Shown: positions 34,391 through 44,900, counted from the stretch's first letter. The stretch: DNA of 64,000 nt from ZC4RG29 sp035304385 (GCA_035304385.1 DATGQD010000058.1:47439-111438); one strand, 5' to 3'. Made by a program: numbers and translations. Notes: generated by a model not told the origin, from the letters alone.

Positions 34391-35743
34391 ATGGCTTTCG
34401 GATTCAAGGACTTTCGGGCGCGTGTTTTGTTTCGGGTGATCGGATTGGGTCTGACCATTGCCGTTGTGGTCTTTATGCTGAGCCGACCGAACATGCTCTT
34501 CGGGGCCATCCTGATGATGGCCGTAGTCTTCGCCCAACTCGCCGAACTCTTTCGGTTTGTCAGCCAGACGAACAGGAAGCTTACCCGATTCCTCGAATCG
34601 GTCCGCTATTCCGACTTTATCTCCGGGTTCACGGCAGACAACAAGCTAGGTCGCTCATTCAAAGACCTCAACATCGCCTTCAACGAAGTGCTTGAGGCAT
34701 TTCGGAAGGCACGTTCCGAAAAAGAAGAACACTGGCAATATCTCAATACCGTCGTGCAACAGGTGCGTACAGGTATCCTGTCGCACGATGTAGAAGGCAA
34801 CGTGCAACTGATTAACGCCAACGCGAAGCGGTTCCTCGGTGTGCAGAACCTTCAGAACGTGGAAGACCTTCTGGAGGTAAACCCCAAATTGTACAAGGCG
34901 ATCTTTGACACCGAACCCGGGAAGAGCAACCTGTACAAGGGCCATAACGAATTGCACCTCACCATACAGGCTACCGAGTTGCGCATACGCGGCAACACAG
35001 TAAGACTGATCACCCTGCAAAACATCCAGCCGGAATTACAACGCCAGGAACTCGACGCCTGGCAAAACCTGACCCGCGTACTGCGTCATGAGATCATGAA
35101 TTCGATCACACCGATATCATCTCTGACCTCGACACTGCGCGAAGTGCTGGAATACGACCTAATAAAAAAGAACGGACACTACGAACTCAAAGAAGAAGGG
35201 GCGGATGACCTCCGGGAGGGTCTGAGTACTATTGAAAACCGTAGCAAAGGGCTGATCAAGTTTATCGATGCCTATCGCGAGTACACTTCCCTGCCCCAGC
35301 CCCTCATCCGCACCGTATTGCTAAAAGACCTGATTGAAAAGGTAGCACAGTTCATGAAACCCGAGATACGAAGGCGCAACATAGACTTCGTATACTCCTG
35401 CGCATCGGAGTACCTTACCATTCAGGCCGACGACGACATGATGGAACAGGTGTTAATCAACCTCATGAAAAACGGCATAGAGGCAGTGGCAGATACACCT
35501 AACCCCCGTATTGAACTCGCCGGTCTATACGATGAAACAGGCGTGCGCATCGAGGTATCCGACAACGGGCCTGGTATTATACGGGAGGCGTTGGAATCGA
35601 TCTTCGTTCCCTTTTATACAACAAAACGATCAGGCTCCGGCATCGGACTCAGCCTCTCCCGCCAGATCATGCAGCTCCACAACGGGACACTAATGGTGGA
35701 GTCGGAGCCCGGCGTGAGGACGGTGTTTACGTTGCGATTCTAA
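34391..35743 (+). CDS. Sensor histidine kinase (NtrY-like)
   Basis: Encodes 450 residues. Two membrane segments sit close together near the N-terminus (residues about 12-55) with almost no periplasmic loop, so the signal is probably sensed in the membrane or cytoplasm. A PAS-like region follows (about 115-215, LNTVVQQVRTGILSHDVEGN). The H-box is VLRHEIMNSITPI with phosphorylatable H233. The ATPase part has the N-box (VLINLMKNGIEAV), G1 (VSDNGPGI) and G2 (GSGIGLSLSR). It should phosphorylate the response regulator encoded just upstream. It converges on fabF, leaving 8 bp between stops. Confidence 0.93.
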   Translation: MAFGFKDFRARVLFRVIGLGLTIAVVVFMLSRPNMLFGAILMMAVVFAQLAELFRFVSQTNRKLTRFLESVRYSDFISGFTADNKLGRSFKDLNIAFNEVLEAFRKARSEKEEHWQYLNTVVQQVRTGILSHDVEGNVQLINANAKRFLGVQNLQNVEDLLEVNPKLYKAIFDTEPGKSNLYKGHNELHLTIQATELRIRGNTVRLITLQNIQPELQRQELDAWQNLTRVLRHEIMNSITPISSLTSTLREVLEYDLIKKNGHYELKEEGADDLREGLSTIENRSKGLIKFIDAYREYTSLPQPLIRTVLLKDLIEKVAQFMKPEIRRRNIDFVYSCASEYLTIQADDDMMEQVLINLMKNGIEAVADTPNPRIELAGLYDETGVRIEVSDNGPGIIREALESIFVPFYTTKRSGSGIGLSLSRQIMQLHNGTLMVESEPGVRTVFTLRF

Positions 35744-35751
35744 ATCTTCTC

Positions 35752-37008
35752 TCACTCCCTCACTTTACGGAATACCACCGAGGCATTATGCCCGCCAAAC
35801 CCAAACGTATTGCTCATAGCCACATTGACGTCCTTGGAGATGGCGTTTTTGAGTACAACGTTTAGTCCGGCCGGCATCTCAGGATCCAGGTTGCTGGTGT
35901 TGATGGTGGGCGGAATCCTTCCTTCGCTGATGGCTTTGATGCAAATGATGGCCTCCGCAGCGCCCGCCGCGCCGAGCATGTGGCCGATAGCAGACTTGGT
36001 GGCACTGATGTGCAGGTGTGTGGGATTGTCGCCAAATACTTTTGTGACCGCCTTCATCTCGCTGACATCGCCCAGGGGGGTGGACGTGGCGTGGGGATTG
36101 AGGTAGTCAACATCGGCGGCTGTTAATCCCGCATCGTCCAGCGCCCATTGCATGCCCAGCATGGCGCCTTTCCCCTCCGGGTGCGTAGCGGTAAGGTGGT
36201 ACGCATCGCCGGACATGCCGCCACCGGCGACCTCCGCGTAGATGCGGGCGCCGCGTCTTTTTGCATGTTCGTATTCTTCAAGTACCAGGGCACATCCACC
36301 CTCGCCCATAACAAACCCATCGCGGTCGGCATCAAATGGCCGGGATGCCTGTTCAGGGTTGTCATTGCGTGTCGACAGCGCTTTCATGGCAGCGAACCCG
36401 CCTACACCCGCCTCGTTGATGGGCGCCTCGGAGCCACCGGTAATGATGACATCAGCCTTGCCCCACTTAATGTAGTTCATGGCGTCGATGATGGCGGTTG
36501 ACGAGGTAGCGCAGGCCGAGACGGTTGAAAAGTTCGGACCCATAAAACCATATCGGATCGATATCCATCCTGCGGCGATGTCGACGATTACCTTGGGGAT
36601 AAAGAAAGGGTTGATCCTGGGCGTGCCATCACCGCGGGCATACTCCATCACTTCCTGCTGGAAGGTGAGAAACCCTCCGTTACCCGATCCCCAGATAACA
36701 CCGACACGCGTCTTGTCAATTGCATCCACATCGATACCACTATCCGTTATGGCTTCAGCGGATGACGCAAGCGCATACTGCACGAAGGGGTCCATCTTAC
36801 GGATCTCTGATTTTTCAAAATGGTCGGCCGGATTAAAACCCTTGACCTCGCACGCGAAGCGTGTCCTGAATTTCGAGGCATCAAATCTTGTGATGGGTCC
36901 GGCGCCCGAGGTGCCCTTCACCAGTTTATTCCAGAATTCGGGAATGGAGTTGCCCAGGGGCGTGATGGCTCCCATTCCGGTCACTACCACTTTCTTCGTC
37001 ATATTCAT
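35752..37008 (-). CDS. fabF: 3-oxoacyl-ACP synthase II
   Basis: Encodes 418 residues from the ATG at 37008 (MNMTKKVVVTGMGA); the ATG at 37002 is an equal alternative. The KAS II fold is shown by TGMGAITPLG, the nucleophile cysteine in VSACATSSTA, the first catalytic histidine in NPHATSTPLGD and the second in SAIGHMLGAAGAAE. It condenses malonyl-ACP with growing acyl chains in type II fatty acid synthesis. No acpP or other fab gene is adjacent, so this may be a stand-alone copy. The FAH-family gene ends 217 bp upstream. That spacer carries an imperfect palindrome (37159-37180) but no clear -7/-33 promoter. Confidence 0.93.
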   Translation of the reverse strand: MNMTKKVVVTGMGAITPLGNSIPEFWNKLVKGTSGAGPITRFDASKFRTRFACEVKGFNPADHFEKSEIRKMDPFVQYALASSAEAITDSGIDVDAIDKTRVGVIWGSGNGGFLTFQQEVMEYARGDGTPRINPFFIPKVIVDIAAGWISIRYGFMGPNFSTVSACATSSTAIIDAMNYIKWGKADVIITGGSEAPINEAGVGGFAAMKALSTRNDNPEQASRPFDADRDGFVMGEGGCALVLEEYEHAKRRGARIYAEVAGGGMSGDAYHLTATHPEGKGAMLGMQWALDDAGLTAADVDYLNPHATSTPLGDVSEMKAVTKVFGDNPTHLHISATKSAIGHMLGAAGAAEAIICIKAISEGRIPPTINTSNLDPEMPAGLNVVLKNAISKDVNVAMSNTFGFGGHNASVVFRKVRE

Positions 37009-37225
37009 TCGTTGAGTTGGTCGATCATTTACCGGCAATATTCAGTTACAAGTATCGGATTCGTGATACCGCTCGGCCCCGCGCGTTTCTTGCCGCACCT
37101 TCATGGAACAAAAAAATACGAGGGCCAGTGCCGTCTTCCAGGGTATACACGAAAAAACTAAAATACCGATCGGCATATTTTGTGGAAATGCACGTATCGT
37201 GTGCTCACATCCGGCTCGCAAGCAT

Positions 37226-38074
37226 TTATCCCTGGCGGGCAACCTGGCGTTGCTCCCCCAGCCCGTCGATGCCCAGTTCGACAACGTCGCCTTCCTTGAG
37301 GAAGCGCTGCGGGTTCATACCCATACCGACGCCAGCCGGGGTACCTGTCGAGATGACGTCGCCAGGCAGCAGCGACATAAAACGACTCAGGTAGCTGACA
37401 ATAAAAGGAACCTTATAGATCAGATTGGCGGTGGTGCCGTCCTGTTTGATCTCACCATTGAGTTTCAGCCACAGCCGCAAATTGTCGACGTCGCTTATTT
37501 CATCCCTGGTAGCGAGGAAGGGACCCAGCGGCGCGAACGTATCACAGCTTTTTCCTTTTACCCACTGACCGCTATGCTCCAGCTGAAATTCCCGTTCACT
37601 GTAGTCGTTATGCAGGCAATACCCGGCGACATAATCCATCGCATCCGATTCCTCGACGTAGCTTGCGCGCTTACCGATAACCACGGCAAGTTCCACTTCC
37701 CAATCGGTTTTCTTGCTGTTGCGCGGAATCACCAGATCGTCGTCAGGTCCTACCAGTGCCGATGTCGCCTTAAAAAAGATCACCGGCTCCGGTGGAACGG
37801 ACGCTCCGGTTTCGCGCGCGTGGTCCGAATAGTTGAGCCCGATGCATATGATCTTCGAAGGTCTTGTGACAGGAGGTCCAAGCCTCACTTTCGAATCTAC
37901 TTTCGGGAGTGTATCCAGATTATCGCGTACCCACGAACTAAGTCGTGTCAGTCCGTCCGTCTCGAAAAAAGCTTCGCCAAAATCTTCGCCGAATGCTGAA
38001 ACGTCAAATCGTTCTCCTTCATGAATGATGCCCGGTTTTTCCATTCCCGGCGAGCCAAAGCGGATAAGTTTCAT
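37226..38074 (-). CDS. Fumarylacetoacetate hydrolase family protein
   Basis: Encodes 282 residues. The FAH C-terminal fold is clear: ICIGLNYSDHARETGASVP, PVIFFKATSALVGPDDD, the metal-binding TDWEVELAVVIG (Glu-x-Glu), DYSEREFQ, WVKGKSCDTFAPLGP and TGTPAGVGMGM. Close relatives act on 2,4-diketo-3-deoxy sugar acids or ureidoglycolate, breaking C-C or C-N bonds with Mg or Mn. Its partner upstream on the same strand is an SDR (106-bp gap). The pair matches the last two steps of the non-phosphorylative L-fucose/L-rhamnose-type pathway (2-keto-3-deoxy-L-fuconate oxidation, then hydrolysis). That specific role is inference. Confidence 0.88.
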   Translation of the reverse strand: MKLIRFGSPGMEKPGIIHEGERFDVSAFGEDFGEAFFETDGLTRLSSWVRDNLDTLPKVDSKVRLGPPVTRPSKIICIGLNYSDHARETGASVPPEPVIFFKATSALVGPDDDLVIPRNSKKTDWEVELAVVIGKRASYVEESDAMDYVAGYCLHNDYSEREFQLEHSGQWVKGKSCDTFAPLGPFLATRDEISDVDNLRLWLKLNGEIKQDGTTANLIYKVPFIVSYLSRFMSLLPGDVISTGTPAGVGMGMNPQRFLKEGDVVELGIDGLGEQRQVARQG

Positions 38075-38180
38075 TTTGAATTGTGTTAATGTGTTGATGT
38101 GCCGTAAAACAGGCCGATAGCCGCTTCACGGTCGATTGTGTGCAATATATGCCTGCATTGTCATACTCCCAATGTGTCTG

Positions 38181-38966
38181 CTAGGTGTTAAGGCGTTCGA
38201 AGCCGCCGTCGATGAAGTAATCGGTGCCGGTGATGAACGACGCCTCGTCAGAGCAAAGGTAGAGCGCGAGCGTTGCGATTTCGTCGGGTTTAGCCATTCT
38301 CCCTATGGGTTGGGTTTTGGAAAGCTTTTCAAAGATTTCCTGTTCCCGGCCGGGGTAGTTCGCCTTGATAAATCCATCGACGAAGGGCGTGTGTACACGC
38401 GCCGGTGATATGCAGTTGCACCGAATGTTGTCGTTGATATAATCACGGGCCACAGAATAGGTCATCGTAACCAAAGCGCCCTTGGTCATCGAATAGGCGA
38501 AGCGGTCGGGGATGCCGAGCGTAGCGGCGATCGATGTCATATTCAAAATAACGCCACCGCCCTGCTCCTTCATAGGCGTAATGACGTGCTTCATCATGTT
38601 GTAAGCGCCCTTCACGTTGACCTGAAAGAGGCGGTCGAAATCCTCCTCCGAAGTCGACTCGAGTGTGCCGATATGCGCAACCCCCGCATTATTGACCAGG
38701 ACGTGAATGTGCCCTGTCTGATCAAGAATCGACTGGACGGCTTCGCGGGTCTGAGCATGGTTGGCAACGTTGCACGGCACCACCGTAGCTTGTCCTCCTC
38801 CCGCGCGGATTCGGTCGGCGGTTTCACGGCCGCCGGCCTCATTCAGTTCGACGATAAACACGTGTGCACCATGCTGAGCGAAACGAAGGGCCATAGCCTG
38901 GCCGATGCCGCTACCTCCGCCGGTGACAATAATAGTCTTACTTGTATAATCGAAAAGTGTCGCCAT
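38181..38966 (-). CDS. SDR family oxidoreductase
   Basis: Encodes 261 residues of a classical short-chain dehydrogenase. It has the cofactor loop TGGGSGIG, NNAG, catalytic serine in NMTSIAATLG, and the Y-x-x-x-K pair in YSMTKGAL, with the substrate-lid region RVHTPFVDGFIK. An acidic residue (VELNE) after the second strand favours NAD over NADP. It precedes the FAH-family gene and is probably co-transcribed with it. A 2-keto-3-deoxy-L-fuconate or related sugar-acid dehydrogenase is the most attractive assignment, but other substrates are possible. Confidence 0.9.
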   Translation of the reverse strand: MATLFDYTSKTIIVTGGGSGIGQAMALRFAQHGAHVFIVELNEAGGRETADRIRAGGGQATVVPCNVANHAQTREAVQSILDQTGHIHVLVNNAGVAHIGTLESTSEEDFDRLFQVNVKGAYNMMKHVITPMKEQGGGVILNMTSIAATLGIPDRFAYSMTKGALVTMTYSVARDYINDNIRCNCISPARVHTPFVDGFIKANYPGREQEIFEKLSKTQPIGRMAKPDEIATLALYLCSDEASFITGTDYFIDGGFERLNT

Positions 38967-38992
38967 GATCTACAATGGTGGCCTATCAATAT

Positions 38993-39499
38993 TCAATATT
39001 GATGGCCATTCAAAAATGCATCCCACTCGTCGGCCTGGCCGTTCAGCTGATCCTTGAGAAAGATCGCGTAAGAGGGTTTGAACGGTTTCCTTCGCAGCGT
39101 CATTCGGGCTTCCTCGGGCGTGAAGTCCCCCTTCTTCGCATTGCATTTCTTGCAAGCAGTGACGAGGTTGGTCCATGTATCGCGTCCACCGCGTCCCCGG
39201 GGGAACACGTGATCGATAGTGAGGTCGCGTCGCGTGCCGCAGTACTGGCATTCAAAGTTATCGCGTTTGAATATATTCTGCCGGGTAAGCGTAACGCCCT
39301 TGTAGGGGGCGTTAACGTATCGGTTGAGTCGTATGACGGAAGGCATCGGGAAGCTCTGCGAGACGGTATGCAACCGATGCCCGTTCGCCGGTTTGACCAT
39401 TTCACTTTTTTTAAGGTATACCAGCACAAATGCACGCTCTACGGAACACACCATGAGCGGACTAAAATCCTGATTTAGTACCAACACTCTGCTGATCAT
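38993..39499 (-). CDS. HNH endonuclease domain protein
   Basis: Encodes 168 residues. The C-terminal half has the HNH motif with its zinc knuckles: CQYCG, TIDHVFPRGRGG (first histidine), TWTNLVTACKKCNAKKGD. The N-terminal 70 residues (VLVLNQDFSPLMVCSVERAF) are the domain usually found ahead of this HNH in a widespread family of about 165-190 residues. The cellular role is unclear; proteins of this type are found in almost all Bacteroidota and are often not linked to restriction or phage. It lies 27 bp before the SDR gene on the same strand. The catalytic residues look intact. Confidence 0.88.
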   Translation of the reverse strand: MISRVLVLNQDFSPLMVCSVERAFVLVYLKKSEMVKPANGHRLHTVSQSFPMPSVIRLNRYVNAPYKGVTLTRQNIFKRDNFECQYCGTRRDLTIDHVFPRGRGGRDTWTNLVTACKKCNAKKGDFTPEEARMTLRRKPFKPSYAIFLKDQLNGQADEWDAFLNGHQY

Positions 39500-39576
39500 G
39501 CTGGTAATATAGAATCAAACTTTCAAGTTACAAAGCAGGCGGTTGCCGTTTTTACGCTACCATTTGATCATGGGAT

Positions 39577-40362
39577 TCACAGCAATATGCGCCGTGCCTG
39601 GACGAATTCGTGGGTAATCCGGCCGGTGTCGACATTCAGAATTCCGTCCGGCGTCAGGGTGTCTATCCGCACCTTCCCCGACGCATGGATAATTTTTTCC
39701 TGGCCCAGAACGATGCCCACGTGGTTGACCTGCCCGGAGTTTCGGCTGAAGAAAGCCACGTCGCCGGGCTGGCAATCCTTGATCCCGTCCAACGGCCGGC
39801 CTTGCCTGACCTGCTGTATGGAGTCGCGATCGAGGCGATAGCCGCAGATCCGGAAAACCATTTGAACAAATCCCGAGCAGTCGATACCGAAGGGACTCTT
39901 GCCGCCCCAATGGTAGGGTGCGTTAAGATAAAGCAACGCCGTTGACCTTAAGAATTCGTAGTCTCGCTTCTGACCCAGATTCTTCGCCTCTCCGTTAAAT
40001 GCGAACTGCTCTTCCATGCGGAAGAGCTCCGAGCTGGAAATCGGAATGATACTTCCCAGGAGAATGAATTGCGTTCGCTTGTTGTACAGGATGCTTGTCG
40101 TCAGCTCTGTTGTGATTTTGAACTCGGCGTGATTGCTGTATTCGAAGTATTCTCTCGACACCGCGTGATGTTGTATTGCGCTGATCCATCCTTCATATTG
40201 GTCGAGGCTGTTCCGGATGCGCAGCCATTCGTCATTCCCCTCAAGCACTTCGTAATGTTCGCCGAACAATAATTGGGTGACTTGCTCCGACCGCTCCGAA
40301 GGTTCCTTTCGCACTGGCATCAGGCTCAGCCGGGTAACGCCGTAATCCATCGCATTCTTCAT
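39577..40362 (-). CDS. NlpC/P60 family cell-wall peptidase
   Basis: Encodes 261 residues from the ATG at 40362, which has a strong purine-rich ribosome site (GGAGGAGG) just upstream; GTG 40392 and ATG 40377 are alternatives. Residues about 10-120 look like two SH3-type domains (LSLMPVRKEPSERSEQV, VLEGNDEWLRI, YEGWI). The NlpC/P60 catalytic domain follows, with FGIDCSGFVQ (nucleophile cysteine), HVGIVLG (histidine) and IIHASG. These enzymes cut gamma-D-Glu-diaminopimelate bonds in peptidoglycan peptides. No signal peptide is apparent, which points to a cytoplasmic recycling role like YkfC. It lies directly after smpB. Confidence 0.88.
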   Translation of the reverse strand: MKNAMDYGVTRLSLMPVRKEPSERSEQVTQLLFGEHYEVLEGNDEWLRIRNSLDQYEGWISAIQHHAVSREYFEYSNHAEFKITTELTTSILYNKRTQFILLGSIIPISSSELFRMEEQFAFNGEAKNLGQKRDYEFLRSTALLYLNAPYHWGGKSPFGIDCSGFVQMVFRICGYRLDRDSIQQVRQGRPLDGIKDCQPGDVAFFSRNSGQVNHVGIVLGQEKIIHASGKVRIDTLTPDGILNVDTGRITHEFVQARRILL

Positions 40363-40388
40363 AGTCGCCTCCTCCATTTCACCGTCAA

Positions 40389-40850
40389 TCACAGTTTCAT
40401 CCGGTCGAGTTCCCGGCTTATGTCTTTTTCGCGGATCGACTGCCGTTTGTCGTGCAGCTTTTTACCGCGTGCAAGGGCGATCTCGAGTTTAGCCAGGCCC
40501 CGATCGTTGACAAAAAGTCGGGTGGGGATCAATGTAAGACCTTTTTCTTCCATGCGCGATGCCAACTTTCGGATTTCCGATTTCTTTAGCAGCAGCTTCC
40601 GTTCCCGCGCCGGCTCATGGTTGTAGTGTGTACCCTGCGCATAGGGGGTGATATGAATTCCTTTGACAAAAAGTTCTCCGTCGTTCACATAGCAATATCC
40701 ATCCTGCAGGTTCACCTTGCCTTCCTTTATCGATTTGATCTCGGTGCCGCGCAGCACCAGGCCGGCGACGTACTTGTCGAGCAACTCATACTCGTACGAC
40801 GCGCGTCGGTTCTTTATGTTGATGTTATTGGAGAAGCGTTGACCGGCCAT
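40389..40850 (-). CDS. smpB: SsrA-binding protein SmpB
   Basis: Encodes 153 residues. It has the SmpB core: IKNRRASYEYELLDKYVAGLVLRGTEIKS in pieces, VNLQDGYCYVNDGELFV, HEPARERKLLLKK and the basic tail LARGKKLHDKRQSIREKD. It binds tmRNA and delivers it to stalled ribosomes for trans-translation. Its length is normal for the family. The NlpC/P60 gene begins 26 bp downstream. No tmRNA gene was recognised in the window. Confidence 0.96.
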   Translation of the reverse strand: MAGQRFSNNINIKNRRASYEYELLDKYVAGLVLRGTEIKSIKEGKVNLQDGYCYVNDGELFVKGIHITPYAQGTHYNHEPARERKLLLKKSEIRKLASRMEEKGLTLIPTRLFVNDRGLAKLEIALARGKKLHDKRQSIREKDISRELDRMKL

Positions 40851-40899
40851 AAACTTCCTGCACTCTGTGCAATCAATGTTACAATATTGCGTCGATCAT

Positions 40900-41904
40900 T
40901 CAAAACGGCATTCGCGCCAGCGGGACGGCACTCAGATCGCTAAACTCGCCTGCCAGAAATTTAAAGTGCGCGGCCATGGCGATCATGGCGGCGTTGTCGG
41001 TACAGTACTGCAATTCGGGGATAAAGACGTTCCATTGCTCGTCCTTTGCCATCTCGCCAAGACGATTTCGCAAACCCCGGTTGGCAGACACGCCGCCAGC
41101 GATAGCAATCTCCCGTATGCCTGTGATGTCGCTGGCTTGTTTAAGTCGCGATACCAGCATCTCGACAATGTGAGCCTGAAGACTCGCGCACAGATCGGGA
41201 AGGTTGTTGCGAATGAAATCGGGATCTTGCTTTACGCGATCACGCAGGAAATAAAGGAACGCTGTCTTGATTCCGCTGAACGAAAAGTCGAGGTCCGGCA
41301 TGCTGGTAGCAGGAAAAGTAAACGCCTGCGGATTACCTTGCGCTGCGTACTGATCGATCAACGGCCCGCCGGGATAGGGTAACCCCATGAGCTTTGCAGC
41401 TTTGTCGAAAGCTTCGCCCGCGGCGTCGTCCTGAGTCTGGCCGATCACCTCCATATCGAGGTGCGAATTCACGCGGACGAGCTGCGTGTGTCCTCCGCTC
41501 ACCGTCAGGCACAGAAACGGAAAGGCGGGACGGGGTTCGGCGATGAAATGCGCTAACACGTGCGCCTGCATATGATTCACCTCAATCAGCGGGATGTTCA
41601 ACGCTACCGCCATCCCTTTAGCGAAGGAAACCCCCACCAGTAGAGCGCCCATTAGTCCGGGGCCGCGCGTGAAGGCAATCGCATGTAAATTACGGGGATG
41701 TACATCGGCTTCCGACAGTGCCTGGTCCACTACCGGAACAATGTTTCGCTGGTGTGCGCGCGAGGCGAGCTCAGGTACCACGCCGCCATATTTCTGGTGC
41801 ACATTTTGCGAGGCAATAATATTATTAAGTACCTTGCCGTTACGGATTACGGAGGCTGACGTTTCATCACAAGAAGACTCAATAGCAAGGATGACAGGAC
41901 CCAT
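40900..41904 (-). CDS. tsaD: tRNA N6-threonylcarbamoyladenosine synthase subunit TsaD
   Basis: Encodes 334 residues. The Kae1/TsaD signatures are ILAIESSCDETSASVI at the N-terminus, the metal-binding HMQAH (H111, H115) and TVSGGHTQLV. Later segments are KLMGLPYPGGPLID, IAGGVSANRGLR and CTDNAAMIA. With TsaB and TsaE it transfers threonylcarbamoyl to A37 of ANN-decoding tRNAs; it is essential. It is divergent from the tamB gene with only 11 bp between the two ATGs, so at least one promoter must lie inside the other coding region. Confidence 0.96.
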   Translation of the reverse strand: MGPVILAIESSCDETSASVIRNGKVLNNIIASQNVHQKYGGVVPELASRAHQRNIVPVVDQALSEADVHPRNLHAIAFTRGPGLMGALLVGVSFAKGMAVALNIPLIEVNHMQAHVLAHFIAEPRPAFPFLCLTVSGGHTQLVRVNSHLDMEVIGQTQDDAAGEAFDKAAKLMGLPYPGGPLIDQYAAQGNPQAFTFPATSMPDLDFSFSGIKTAFLYFLRDRVKQDPDFIRNNLPDLCASLQAHIVEMLVSRLKQASDITGIREIAIAGGVSANRGLRNRLGEMAKDEQWNVFIPELQYCTDNAAMIAMAAHFKFLAGEFSDLSAVPLARMPF

Positions 41905-41915
41905 GTGCGGTATTA

Positions 41916-44900
41916 ATGAACTTGCAAGTTATCAAAAATAGGATTCAGAAAGTATTGGCCTATTCTCTGGCCGGATTCCTCTTTTTGCTCATCACCGTTT
42001 TTCTGATCCTGCAGATGCCGCCGGTGCAAAACGCAATCGTGGGCAGGATACTTCGCAACTTTTCAAACGTTAGCGGCTTCACCTCACAGATCGACAACTT
42101 CCGCCTGTTGTGGTTCGACCGCCTGGAACTCGGCGGACTTTCCGTCACCGACCCGGAAGGCAACCGCATGCTCAGTGCCGGAAGCGTGCTGATCAACTTT
42201 AACCTGGCGGAATTGCTAAACCAACGCGATATTAACGTCGACGCTATTGTACTCGACAGCGCTGAAGTACACTTCTCCCGGCTCGCCCTGTCTGACACAA
42301 CGTCTGATCTCAACATTAACATCTTCATCTCCGAGCTGAACAAATTGTCACGCGGAGAAGGTGACGGGCGGAACCCCCGCGTCAACATCGGCGAAGCTAT
42401 CCTGGCAAACAGCGTGTTTACGTATTCCGATCCGTTTCGCGACAGCATCGCCCACGGGTTCGATTACAACCATTTTACACTCAACGTGGAAGAAGGTCAG
42501 ATCCAAAATTTTCTGGCAACGGGTGACACCGTACAGTTCGACGTGCGCACCTTGCTGCTCAAGGATCAGAAGACCGGCTTTCCGATTCACCAGCTCTCTA
42601 CATCATTCCGCATCTCACAGTCGTCGATGGAATTCAACGGACTGTACCTCAAAGCGGGGCAGAGCTTTATTGCCGATACCGTGGCCTTCGCCTACGACAG
42701 CCAGCGCGACCTGCGCGACTTCGTCAACCGCGTGAGAATACATGCACGACTCGATAGTACAATCATCCATCCGCGCGACCTGGCAATTTTTGCACCCGGC
42801 ACAGAAGCCATCGAAAGTCCGCTACGATTCAGCGGAACCGTCGACGGGAGGATACGCAAATTTATGGTCCGGGATATGGACGCCCGAATCAACAACACCA
42901 GACTTGCCGGTACGCTCGACCTGGACGGCCTGCCCGAAGTCAATGAAACGTTCATCATCCTCAACGTGAACAACTCGTACCTCAACTTCGAAGATCTGAG
43001 GTGGCTCTTCAGCGAAGAGGCGATGCAACGACTCAGACCTTTCGGTCGCATTGCCATGAACGGGCAGTTCCTGGGGTACCCCACCGACTTTGTCGCGCAC
43101 GGCGCCTTCAGTACACCGCTGGGTCGGATAAGCTCCGACATCAACTTTAAGATCAATGAAGACGATATCGATAAGTCGGAGTACAGTGGGAAACTGCGGA
43201 TGGATAATTTCGACCTCGGCCGGTACCTGGGCGATACCGTGCTCTTTCAGCAGGTAAGCCTCGACGGGAACCTGGATGGATCGGGGTTGACGCTGGAAAC
43301 CGCCGCATTCTCCCTTAACGGTACCATCAGCTCCCTGGGCTTCAAGGGCTACACGTACCATAACATCGTATCCGACGCAAAGTTTGCCTCGCAGTTCTTC
43401 AGCGGAGCCATGACGATCGACGACCCCAACCTGCGCTTCACAGCTCAGGGGTCAGTAGATCTGCGTCAAAATCGCAATATTATTAAGGTACAGGCAACGC
43501 TCGATACAGCCGCGTTGCGGGCCATCAACTTGTCTAACCGCGATGTATATCTGCGATCCAAAATGGACGTCGACATTCGCGGACTGGAATTGGATAGCCT
43601 CGTGGGAACAGTCGATCTTCACGACTTCCACATCAACGTCGACGGTGAACAGATGGATCTCACGAAAGTCCACCTCTATTCTGAAAAAGAGGGACGGCAA
43701 CGGTTCGTCAAACTTGAAACTACGCTGTTCGACGCGCTGATCGAAGGAGACTACCAGTTCTCTGACCTGGCCCGCGACATCGACCGCCTCGTGCACGAGA
43801 TGGCCATGAACGTTCGCAACCAGGATGCGGAAATAAGGAAATATTATGCAGCCCGCCGACCGGTTCCGCCTTCGTACCGCGCAACGTTCGATGTGGACAT
43901 CAAGGACGTTGGACCCTTGAGCGACTTGCTCGCACTCGACCTGGCGCTCTCGAAAAATACCCGTGTGGAAGGAAGCTTCACATCAGGATACACCACCATC
44001 TTCCGCGCCTTCTCCCACATCGACACCATCGACTATCGAGGGCATCGCCTCCTGGATTCGGAGGCGGAACTCACCGTCTCCAAGATCGCCGACAGCACCA
44101 ACGTACTCGCCCTCGCGTTCCTTAATTCGGCACAACAACAGTTCCGTTCGGGACTTGCCACCGAAAATCTGGTGACGGAAGGCGTCTGGGACCGCCGTCA
44201 CATCGATTTCCGCATTGACGCTGAACAGATATCACGAGGCAACTATATGCAGCTGGAAGGTGCGATCGACTTTATGGTTGACAGCACACGCATCAAGTTT
44301 CACCCCTCCCCCATACACGTCCTTAATCGCAACTGGCATATCGAACCTGAAAACGAAATTGTCGTACGGGGGCGGGAAGTGGACATCCGCAACCTGACGG
44401 TTCTCAACCGCGATCAGTTCGTCCGGATAGACGGGAAAGTTTCCGAAGACTCGACCCAGGTGCTGGATCTGGAGGTGGGGAACCTTGACCTTTCTTTCCT
44501 CGACCTGGTTACGAACAAAACCTTCAAGGGCTCCCTTGATGCGGAAGTACAGCTGTCAAATTATTACCGAAGTCTCTCTGTCGAGAACGAGATATCCATA
44601 GACAGCCTCACCGTCAATGACTTCCTCGTAGGCGATGTCAAGGGCAACACATTGTACGACCCTGAAAAAAGTCGGTTCAATATGGTCTTGAGTGTCGACC
44701 GTCATGACGAACGAATCGTCGCGTTGTATGGTACCTATACGCCATCCAACAAACAGCCTCTCGACCTCGAAGCGAATCTGGATCAGGCCAATCTCAAAAT
44801 ACTGGAACCTTTCCTCCAAGAGATCCTCAGCGACCTCAACGGAACGGTAACCGGGCGCTTCGCCATTACGGGAACCTTGCGCGACCCGGAGATCCGTGGT

